From the NCBI GenBank assembly GCA_023435545.1, contig JAEYRQ010000307.1:1-5347 (forward strand): DNA of 5,347 nucleotides, given 5' to 3'. The notes beneath the pieces are model-generated. The model saw only the letters and a program-made list of their open reading frames with translations. It searched no databases and was not told the DNA's origin. A program made the translations under genes and the position numbers. Source of the DNA: Pseudomonadota bacterium. GTDB lineage: Bacteria; Pseudomonadota; Alphaproteobacteria; Rhizobiales; Tepidamorphaceae. Numbering within the stretch: the first letter of the stretch is position 1; every line of letters begins with the position of its first letter. This document shows, piece after piece, positions 1-5,347 of the stretch.

Positions 1-1
1 T

Positions 2-991
2 ACCGCGATGCCGCCCTCCACCGCCGATAGCGTTTCGGCTGGCGAGGCTGCGGAAGCCCCCGGGGCCGCGACCGGGGACGGCGAGACGCCGCCAGCGGCG
101 GGCGGTGAAACCGCAAGTGCCTCCGGAGAGGAACCGGCGACCGATGCGGCCGGAGCGGAGGCTGAGCCATCTGCCGCGCCCGGTACCGCGACGGCCGCCG
201 CTCCTGCCGACGAGCCGGCGCCGCAGCCCGTTGCCGAGGCGCCTGACGTTGCCACCGGGCAGGAGGCTGCGGGCCAGGACGAAATCGGACGGCAGGCGGA
301 TGCGGCGACAGGGTCACGGCCAGACGACGGTTCCGACGCCGAGGTCGCCGCCGCTCCCACCGAAGCACCGGCGCCGCCAGCGCCTTCGACGCAAGGTGGT
401 CCGGACGCGCAGGTGAGCATCGAGACCGTCGAGGTCGAGGAGCCCTCCACACTGATGCTCAGCGGTCGTGCCGACGAGGGCGCATCCGTTCGCATCTATC
501 TGAACAACGAGCGTCTCGCCGACCTTCAGGCAGGGGCAGGAGGGCGTTGGGGCGGGACGCTTCAGCGAGAGATCCCGCCGGGACGCTACGAGGTGCGCGC
601 CGACCTGGTCGATCCGCAGGGAGAGGTGGTCGCCCGCGCCGAGGTGCGCTTCGACCGGGTGCAGGTCGCGCTCGAAGAGGAGGCTGGCGAACAGGCGGCC
701 TCGGAGCCGGCCAGCGACGGATCGGGCATCACCATCGTGGCGCGCGGCGATCAGGCCGGGCAGGTGGCTTTCTCCGGCCAGCCGGGTGCCTCCGGGCAGA
801 GCTCGGTGATCCTGATCAGCCGTGGCGACAACCTCTGGCGCATCGCCCGCAAGATCTACGGGAAGGGCGTCCGCCATACGGTGATCTACGAGGCGAACAA
901 GAACCAGATCCGCAATCCGCATCGCATCTATCCGGGGCAGGTCTTCACGATCCCCGTCCTGGAGGACGACGAAGCCGGCCCGAACGGCTGA
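2..991 (+). CDS. LysM-domain envelope protein with Ig-like domain (5' partial)
   Basis: The reading frame is open from base 2, before the first ATG at 8, and no signal peptide or membrane anchor is visible. The true start is therefore probably upstream and only the C-terminal part is seen (327 residues from the ATG at 8). Residues 1 to about 130 are low-complexity and rich in Ala, Glu, Pro, Gly, Thr and Asp, probably a disordered linker. Residues about 135-218 look like an Ig-like beta-sandwich domain, with alternating strands such as LMLSGRADEGASVRIYLNN and a GRYEVRADLVDPQG turn. A second acidic, Gly/Ser-rich linker follows. Residues about 267-317 form one LysM domain (RGDNLWRIARKIYG, then IYEANKNQIRNPHRIYPGQVFTIP), the module that binds N-acetylglucosamine-containing glycans such as peptidoglycan. 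Periplasmic or wall-facing location is inference. It lies just ahead of the exporter on the same strand. The exact role is unknown; the LysM call is firm, the Ig-like call moderate. Confidence 0.88.
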   Translation, partial: TAMPPSTADSVSAGEAAEAPGAATGDGETPPAAGGETASASGEEPATDAAGAEAEPSAAPGTATAAAPADEPAPQPVAEAPDVATGQEAAGQDEIGRQADAATGSRPDDGSDAEVAAAPTEAPAPPAPSTQGGPDAQVSIETVEVEEPSTLMLSGRADEGASVRIYLNNERLADLQAGAGGRWGGTLQREIPPGRYEVRADLVDPQGEVVARAEVRFDRVQVALEEEAGEQAASEPASDGSGITIVARGDQAGQVAFSGQPGASGQSSVILISRGDNLWRIARKIYGKGVRHTVIYEANKNQIRNPHRIYPGQVFTIPVLEDDEAGPNG

Positions 992-1046
992 CCCGCGCCA
1001 ATCCGACGCCGTGGTGGCCGCTCCCCGAGCTGCCGCTTCCCCCGAC

Positions 1047-3008
1047 ATGGCGAATACCTCAATGAGCGACAGCGCAGCAACAGCAACCGCACGGGCGCGC
1101 CGCATCGATGCCGAGGCCTCTACCTTCGGCACGCTGCGCGACCTGTGGCCCTACATCTGGCCGAATGACCGGCCGGACCTGAAGCTGCGTGCGCTGGTGG
1201 CTCTCGCGCTGCTGTTGGCGGCGAAGGTGGTGACGGTGCTCGTCCCATACTTCTACAAGTGGGCCGTCGATGCGCTGAACGATCCGGCGGACTTTGGCGC
1301 CCAGGTGCCTGATGCGCTGAAGTTTGCGGCGGTGCCGCTGGCCCTCGTCGTCGCCTACGGTGTCGCGCGGGTGGCAATGGCCGGCTTCACGCAGGCGCGC
1401 GATGCGCTGTTCGCCAAGGTCGGCCAGCATGCCGTGCGCGAGCTTGCCTTCATGACCTTCGAGCACATGCACCGCCTGTCGCTGCGCTTCCACCTGGAGC
1501 GCCGCACCGGCGGCCTGAGCCGCATCATCGAGCGCGGCACCAAGGGCATCGAGGAGATCGTCCGCCTTGCGATCCTGTCGCTGATCCCGACCATCGTCGA
1601 GTTCGCGCTGGTCGCGCTGGTCGTCGCCTGGCAGTTCAACCTCGATTACGTCTGGGTGCTGCTGGCGATGATCGCCGCCTATCTCGGGTTCACCGTCTGG
1701 GCGAGCAACCGACGCATCGCCATCCGCCGCGTCATGAACGAATCTGACAACGACGCGAGCTTCAAGGCTGTCGACAGCCTCCTTAACTACGAGACCGTCA
1801 AGTATTTCGGCAACGAGCGGATGGAGGCCGAGCGCTACGACCGGTCGATGGCCCGCTACGAGACCGCCGCGATCCGCACCTGGACCTCACTCGCCGTCCT
1901 GAACCTCGGACAGGCGGTGATCTTCACCATCGGCATGACCGCCTGCATGCTGATGTCGGCTTCCGCCGTGATGGCGGGCACCCAGAGCGTCGGCGATTTC
2001 GTGATGATCAACGCGCTGCTGATCCAGCTCTACATGCCGCTGAACTTCCTCGGTACGCTCTACCGGGAGATGAAGCAGGGCCTGGTCGACATCGAGACGA
2101 TGTTCGGCCTCCTTGAGCAGGATCCCGAGGTCCGCGACCGGCCTGAGGCAAAGCCGCTCGCTGTCGGCGAGGGCACGGTGCGGTTCGAGGATGTTCGGTT
2201 CAACTACAGCCCGGACCGACCGATCCTGCACGGCATCAGCTTCGAGGTGCCGGCAGGGCGCACGGTCGCGATCGTCGGACCGAGCGGGGCAGGCAAGTCC
2301 ACCATTTCCCGCATCCTGTTCCGATTCTACGACATCGCCGGCGGACGGGTGACGATCGACGGCCAGGATATCCGCGAGGTGACGCAGGATTCGCTGCGCC
2401 GGGCGATCGGCATGGTCCCCCAGGACACGGTGCTGTTCAACGACACCATCCTCTACAACATCCGCTACGGCCGCCCCGACTCGACCCGCGAGGAGGTGGA
2501 GGAGGCCGCTCGGCTCGCCCAGATCGATGCCTTCATCCGCCTGCTTCCCGATGGCTACGACACCGAAGTCGGCGAGCGTGGGCTCAAGCTGTCCGGCGGG
2601 GAAAAGCAGCGCGTCGCCATCGCGCGCACGATCCTGAAGGCGCCGCCGATCCTGATCCTGGACGAGGCCACCTCGGCGCTCGACACCCACACCGAGAAGG
2701 AGATCCAGGCAGCGCTCGGCGTCGTATCGCGCGGCCGCACGACGCTGATGATCGCACACCGGCTCTCGACGGTGGTCGATGCGGACGAGATCATCGTTCT
2801 GGAGAAGGGGCGAATTGTAGAGAAGGGCCACCACGCCGACCTCCTGGCCAAGGGCGGCGTCTATGCCGGAAGGTGCAACCGCCAGCGCGAGGCCGCTGAG
2901 GCGGCCGAACGCCTCAAGCGAACCGTGGACGAGGATGCCGAGGGCTATCTAGACTTGAACCGCAGGAAGGCCGGCGAGGACGACACCGGTTCGGGAGCAG
3001 GGGAATGA
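1047..3008 (+). CDS. atm1: Atm1/ABCB7-type ABC exporter, fused permease and ATPase
   Basis: This is an inner-membrane half-transporter, expected to work as a homodimer. From the ATG at 1047 it has 653 residues. An N-terminal permease domain carries six predicted helices (roughly 48-70, 91-113, 172-195, 200-219, 282-308, 315-337). The Atm1 hallmarks [11 protein letters not shown] (247-257) and [16 protein letters not shown] (331-346) are present. The ATPase domain has Walker [10 protein letters not shown] (411-419), Q-loop Gln459, signature LSGGEKQ (515-521), Walker [12 protein letters not shown] (Asp539, Glu540) and H-loop His571, so it looks fully active. Characterised relatives export glutathione disulfide, glutathione-metal conjugates or sulfur compounds linked to Fe-S biogenesis and heavy-metal tolerance; the substrate here is inferred. 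The start is uncertain: GTG 1011, ATG 1047 and ATG 1062 are all in frame and none has a clear Shine-Dalgarno. Near the C-terminus the usual YAxMWxRQ segment reads YAGRCNRQ. The stop overlaps psd. Confidence 0.95.
   Translation: MANTSMSDSAATATARARRIDAEASTFGTLRDLWPYIWPNDRPDLKLRALVALALLLAAKVVTVLVPYFYKWAVDALNDPADFGAQVPDALKFAAVPLALVVAYGVARVAMAGFTQARDALFAKVGQHAVRELAFMTFEHMHRLSLRFHLERRTGGLSRIIERGTKGIEEIVRLAILSLIPTIVEFALVALVVAWQFNLDYVWVLLAMIAAYLGFTVWASNRRIAIRRVMNESDNDASFKAVDSLLNYETVKYFGNERMEAERYDRSMARYETAAIRTWTSLAVLNLGQAVIFTIGMTACMLMSASAVMAGTQSVGDFVMINALLIQLYMPLNFLGTLYREMKQGLVDIETMFGLLEQDPEVRDRPEAKPLAVGEGTVRFEDVRFNYSPDRPILHGISFEVPAGRTVAIVGPSGAGKSTISRILFRFYDIAGGRVTIDGQDIREVTQDSLRRAIGMVPQDTVLFNDTILYNIRYGRPDSTREEVEEAARLAQIDAFIRLLPDGYDTEVGERGLKLSGGEKQRVAIARTILKAPPILILDEATSALDTHTEKEIQAALGVVSRGRTTLMIAHRLSTVVDADEIIVLEKGRIVEKGHHADLLAKGGVYAGRCNRQREAAEAAERLKRTVDEDAEGYLDLNRRKAGEDDTGSGAGE
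2994..2997 (+). promoter_or_regulatory. Ribosome binding site of psd
   Basis: A GGAG core lies inside the last codons of the exporter gene, seven bases before the ATG at 3005. It supports that start and, with the ATGA overlap at 3005-3008, suggests that psd is translated by reinitiation or coupling from the exporter message. Confidence 0.6.
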
Positions 3009-3721
3009 TTGGTTCGCTGACATCGAGCATCCGCAAGACCATCGTGCCGATCCACCGGGAGGCCCGGCCGTTCCTGCTCATCTGCGCGGGCGCGGCCGTC
3101 ATCCTTTTCCTGCTGTCGTCGCCCTTCGCCTGGCTGGCGGTGCTGCTCGGGCTCTGGGTGGCCTATTTTTTCCGCGATCCCGCCCGCGTCACCCCCGTTG
3201 CGCCGGGCCTGGTGGTCAGCGGCGCCGACGGACGCGTGTCCTCCGTCGCGGACGCTGTGCCGCCGCCGGAACTCGGTCTCGGCGACCGGCCCTTGCCGCG
3301 CGTCTCGGTGTTCATGAACGTCTTCAATGTTCACGTGAACCGTACGCCGGTATCGGGCCGCATCGAGAAGATCGCCTACCGCCCGGGTGCGTTCCTCAAC
3401 GCCGATCTTGACAAGGCGAGCGAGGACAACGAGCGCAACGGCTTTCGCATCGAGACCGATTCCGGGGCGACCATCGGCGTGGTCCAGATCGCCGGCCTCG
3501 TCGCCCGCCGCATCGTCTGCTTCGTCCGGGAGGGCGAGGTCGTTGTCGCCGGCGACCGCATCGGCCTGATCCGCTTCGGCAGCCGCGTCGACCATTACCT
3601 GCCGGCGGGAACGCGCCCGCTCGTGACCGTCGGACAGACCGCGATTGCGGGAGAAACGGTCATTGCCGACCTCGGCGCCGACCGCGCCGGATCGGTGGAA
3701 CGGACCTATCGGGTGTCCTGA
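3005..3721 (+). CDS. psd: Phosphatidylserine decarboxylase proenzyme, short form
   Basis: It decarboxylates phosphatidylserine to phosphatidylethanolamine at the inner membrane, the last step of PE synthesis. The 238-residue product begins with two likely membrane helices (about 22-38 and 40-56), followed by FRDP (56-59). The SGADG motif (72-76) places Asp75 as the likely catalytic acid, and NVHVNR gives the conserved His110. The self-cleavage site is the Gly-Ser pair in RFGSRVD (Gly192/Ser193). By family precedent, Ser193 becomes the pyruvoyl group, giving a beta chain of about 192 residues and an alpha chain of about 46. Length and the FGS form, in place of the LGST of the long enterobacterial enzyme, fit the short form common in alphaproteobacteria. 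The family usually has SPADG; here Pro is Gly. The start overlaps the exporter stop (ATGA), and pssA follows after 103 bases, consistent with one operon. Confidence 0.96.
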   Translation: MIGSLTSSIRKTIVPIHREARPFLLICAGAAVILFLLSSPFAWLAVLLGLWVAYFFRDPARVTPVAPGLVVSGADGRVSSVADAVPPPELGLGDRPLPRVSVFMNVFNVHVNRTPVSGRIEKIAYRPGAFLNADLDKASEDNERNGFRIETDSGATIGVVQIAGLVARRIVCFVREGEVVVAGDRIGLIRFGSRVDHYLPAGTRPLVTVGQTAIAGETVIADLGADRAGSVERTYRVS

Positions 3722-3774
3722 GCCGTCCGATTGCGGTGTCGGAATGCCGCCGACTGGGCTAATAGGTCGAAAGC

Positions 3775-3796
3775 GCGCGGCCGGTTGAGGCCGTGC
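3775..3796 (+). other. GC-rich hairpin in the psd-pssA spacer
   Basis: GCGCGGCC (3775-3782) pairs with GGCCGTGC (3789-3796), including one G-T wobble, around a six-base loop. It ends nine bases before the pssA ribosome binding site. No T-tract follows, so it is not a standard intrinsic terminator. It could modulate translation of pssA, protect the end of the psd message, or have no role. The rest of the 103-base spacer shows no convincing promoter. Confidence 0.4.
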
Positions 3797-3805
3797 CAGG
3801 CGACC

Positions 3806-3811
3806 GAGGAG
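3806..3811 (+). promoter_or_regulatory. Ribosome binding site of pssA
   Basis: GAGGAG lies 13 bases before the ATG at 3825 and 19 before the next in-frame ATG at 3831. The spacing is long for a strong Shine-Dalgarno but favours 3825. An in-frame TGA at 3786-3788 rules out a much earlier start. Confidence 0.55.
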
Positions 3812-3824
3812 TACCGGACCCGCA

Positions 3825-4664
3825 ATGTCGATGCCGTTCCCGCCCTTCGAGCCCGATGCCCCGGCCAACCGCCGGCGTATCCGCCGGGTGCCGCTCAGGA
3901 TGCTGCTCCCCAGCATGCTGACGCTGCTGGCGCTGTGCAGCGGGCTGACCTCGATCCGCATGAGCTTCGAGGGGCGGTTCGAGATTGCCATTGCCGCGAT
4001 CGTGCTTGCCGCCATCCTCGATGCTCTCGACGGCCGCGTAGCCCGCTTCCTGAAGTCGACCTCGCGCTTCGGCGCCGAACTGGATTCGCTCGCCGATTTC
4101 GTCAATTTCGGCGTGGCGCCGGCAATCCTGCTGTATGCCTGGGTGCTGGACGGGCTCGGCAATATCGGCTGGATCGCCGGGCTGGTCTTCGCCGTCTGCG
4201 CCGCCCTCAGGCTCGCCCGCTTCAATGTCCAGCTGGACGATCCCGATAGGCCCGCCTGGGCGGGGGACTTTTTCACCGGCGTGCCCGCTCCGGCCGGCGC
4301 GCTGACCGTATTGCTGCCGGTCTACCTGCATCTCTCAGGTATGCCGACCTTCGAGGCCGGCGCGCCCGTGGTGCTGGTCTACGAACTGGCGATCGCCTTC
4401 CTCATGGTCAGCCGCCTGCCGACCTTCTCCGGCAAGCGGATCGGCGAGCGCATCCCGCGCGAGCTGGTGCTGCCGGTGTTCATGGGCGTGGTGCTGTTCG
4501 TCGCGGTGCTGATCGCCTTCCCTTGGCAGACCCTGACGGCCTCGACGCTCGCCTATCTCGCCGCGCTGCCTTTCGCCTATACCGCCTACCGCAAACGCAC
4601 GGCGGCGCATGCGGCGGAGCAGAAGGAGGAAGCGGACGCGCAGGAGGGCGCGGCGGGCGAATAG
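3825..4664 (+). CDS. pssA: CDP-diacylglycerol-serine O-phosphatidyltransferase
   Basis: It makes phosphatidylserine and CMP from CDP-diacylglycerol and L-serine, supplying the substrate of the neighbouring psd product. The 279-residue protein is an integral membrane enzyme of the CDP-alcohol phosphatidyltransferase family. The full metal-binding signature is present: Asp66, Asp69-Gly70, Ala73-Arg74, Gly83, Asp87 and Asp91, with the standard D-x2-D-G-x2-A-R-x8-G-x3-D-x3-D spacing. Hydrophobic stretches (about 28-46, 52-66, 92-109, 113-130, 158-173, 183-196, 212-232, 238-254) suggest seven or eight helices. The phosphatidylserine assignment over other members rests on FVNFGVAPA just after the signature, on LRLARFNV (128-135), and on the partnership with psd. 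The N-terminus is Pro/Arg-rich and the tail after 256 is charged (Lys, Glu, Ala-rich), probably cytoplasmic. No terminator with a T-tract follows the stop. Confidence 0.95.
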   Translation: MSMPFPPFEPDAPANRRRIRRVPLRMLLPSMLTLLALCSGLTSIRMSFEGRFEIAIAAIVLAAILDALDGRVARFLKSTSRFGAELDSLADFVNFGVAPAILLYAWVLDGLGNIGWIAGLVFAVCAALRLARFNVQLDDPDRPAWAGDFFTGVPAPAGALTVLLPVYLHLSGMPTFEAGAPVVLVYELAIAFLMVSRLPTFSGKRIGERIPRELVLPVFMGVVLFVAVLIAFPWQTLTASTLAYLAALPFAYTAYRKRTAAHAAEQKEEADAQEGAAGE

Positions 4665-4679
4665 CACGCCCCCATTCTA

Positions 4680-4791
4680 CGTCATCCCGGCCGGAGCGCC
4701 GTGGGCGCGCAGAGCCGGGATCGGGGCGCGATTGGCGGCGCTCGTTTGCCCTCCCGATCCCGGATCGGCCTGGAGGCCGTCCGGGATGACG
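4680..4791. repeat. Paired-hairpin palindromic intergenic element
   Basis: Outer arms CGTCATCCCGG (4680-4690) and CCGGGATGACG (4781-4791) are perfect 11-base inverted repeats. Inner arms CCGGGATCGGG (4715-4725) and CCCGATCCCGG (4753-4763) are another perfect 11-base pair. The same arms also pair locally. The left hairpin is ATCCCGG 4684-4690 with CCGGGAT 4715-4721, with an inner GCGCC/GGCGC stem (4696-4700, 4704-4708). The right hairpin is ATCCCGG 4757-4763 with CCGGGAT 4781-4787, with an inner CGGCC/GGCCG stem (4766-4770, 4775-4779) and TGGA loop. So the element is two head-to-head hairpins that could also form one long cruciform-like structure. It fills most of the 155-base gap between convergent genes. 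It resembles the dispersed REP-type palindromes of alphaproteobacteria, but only one copy is visible here. The flanks (4665-4679, 4792-4819) show nothing else. Confidence 0.75.
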
Positions 4792-4819
4792 GGGGCATAA
4801 GTTCGGCGTCAGCCCGTCC

Positions 4820-5347
4820 CTACTCCGCCGCCTGCGGCAGGGCAGGGCGTGCCGGCGGCGGGGTATCGGCTTCCATCTCGCCGCCGTCCTGTTCGCCACC
4901 TCGGCGCCGGCCGCGCCAGGCCCGCCAGCGGTCGCGCCAGACGGTCGGCATGGCCAGCATGGTCGGGATGACGATCAGCGTCAGCAGCGTCGAGAAGCCG
5001 AGCCCGAAGATCACCGCGGTCGACAGCTGCACCCACCAGATCGACGTGATGCCGCCGACATGGATGCTCGGCGCGAAGAAGTCGAAGTTGATCTGGAGGG
5101 CCATCGGGATCAGACCCATGATCGTGGTGATCGTGGTGAGCAGGATCGGCCTGAGGCGCTGGGCGCACGAGCGCAGCACCGCGTCGAGGCCGGGCAGGCC
5201 GGAATCGCGCATGCGGTTGTAGGTATCGATCAGCACGATGGCGTTGTTGACGACGATGCCCGCCAGCGCCACCACGCCGGTGCCGGTCATGATGACGGAG
5301 AACTTCTGGCCGGTGACCAGCATCCCGATCAGCACGCCGCCGACAGA
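4820..5347 (-). CDS. RND-family efflux pump permease, C-terminal part
   Basis: Only the last 175 codons are in the window. The frame stays open to the right edge (Ser-Val-Gly-Gly precede the GTG at 5335), so the start lies outside; the stop is TAG at 4822-4820. The visible part matches the end of AcrB/HAE1-like proton-driven inner-membrane pumps: the segment FSVIMTGTGVVALAGIVVNN followed by AIVLIDTYNRMRDSG, then RLRPILLTTITTIMGLIPMA, then QLSTAVIFGLGFSTLLTLIV leading into IPTML. These correspond to the last membrane helices. A cytoplasmic tail of about 45 residues follows, first Arg/Trp-rich (WRDRWRAWRGRRRGG), then acidic and Pro-rich. Such pumps normally work with a periplasmic adaptor and an outer-membrane channel; neither is in view, and the substrate (drug, lipid or metal) cannot be told from this end. 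The gene is convergent with pssA and so is not part of that operon. Confidence 0.92.
   Translation of the reverse strand, partial: SVGGVLIGMLVTGQKFSVIMTGTGVVALAGIVVNNAIVLIDTYNRMRDSGLPGLDAVLRSCAQRLRPILLTTITTIMGLIPMALQINFDFFAPSIHVGGITSIWWVQLSTAVIFGLGFSTLLTLIVIPTMLAMPTVWRDRWRAWRGRRRGGEQDGGEMEADTPPPARPALPQAAE

Noticed and set aside
992..1046. Promoter or terminator between the LysM gene and the exporter
   Set aside because: The 55-base gap has no hairpin with a T-tract and no recognisable -35/-10 pair; no Shine-Dalgarno is clear either.
314..1132. A 272-residue minus-strand frame over the LysM gene and the exporter start
   Set aside because: It lies antisense to the LysM and Ig-like domains and shows no family features; high GC explains its length.
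1887..2834. A 315-residue open frame on the minus strand within the exporter gene
   Set aside because: It is a shadow of the exporter, rich in Arg, Asp, His and Leu, with no domain, and it lies opposite the conserved ATPase motifs.
3731..3765. Possible promoter (TTGCGG ... TAATAG) ahead of pssA
   Set aside because: The spacing between the two boxes is about 23 bases, too long for a sigma-70-type promoter, and neither box is a good match.
2945..4276. A 443-residue open frame on the minus strand across psd and pssA
   Set aside because: It is antisense to two genes with complete catalytic motifs, has no recognisable domain, and is of the low-complexity Arg/Ala/Gly-rich kind that GC-rich coding DNA produces on the opposite strand.
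4701..5222. A 173-residue plus-strand frame running from the palindrome into the RND gene
   Set aside because: It begins inside the repeat and runs antisense to clearly conserved RND helices, with no support of its own.

Overview
The window is a GC-rich stretch of bacterial chromosome. Codons mostly end in G or C, and long antisense shadow frames run through every gene. The protein families and their order point to an alphaproteobacterium, most likely of the Hyphomicrobiales (Rhizobiales): a LysM protein, an Atm1-type ABC exporter, a short-form phosphatidylserine decarboxylase, and a membrane-type phosphatidylserine synthase. This placement is inference from protein content; no rRNA or other marker gene is present.

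Layout: (1) positions 2-991, plus strand: the C-terminal part of a LysM-domain envelope protein whose 5' end lies outside the window. It has a long Ala/Glu/Pro/Gly-rich segment, an Ig-like beta domain, then one LysM domain. (2) About 1047-3008, plus: a complete Atm1/ABCB7-type half-transporter with six membrane helices and one ATPase domain. (3) 3005-3721, plus: psd, overlapping the exporter stop codon by an ATGA. (4) 3825-4664, plus: pssA, after a 103-base gap holding a GC-rich hairpin and a GAGGAG ribosome binding site. (5) 4665-4819: a non-coding gap between convergent genes, mostly filled by a 112-base element made of two hairpins that share the same ATCCCGG/CCGGGAT arms. (6) 4820-5347, minus: the C-terminal end of an RND efflux pump permease, continuing past the right edge.

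Functionally, pssA and psd encode the two consecutive steps of phosphatidylethanolamine synthesis (CDP-diacylglycerol + serine to phosphatidylserine, then decarboxylation). They sit in a same-strand row with the Atm1-like exporter, which is expected to move glutathione-linked compounds out of the cytoplasm, and with a cell-wall-binding protein. All are envelope functions, and the exporter and psd are probably translationally coupled. The RND gene is a separate, convergent unit.

I see no phage, CRISPR, transposase, tRNA or rRNA. The genes look like ordinary chromosomal housekeeping content. The least explained piece of DNA is the paired-hairpin repeat between pssA and the RND gene.
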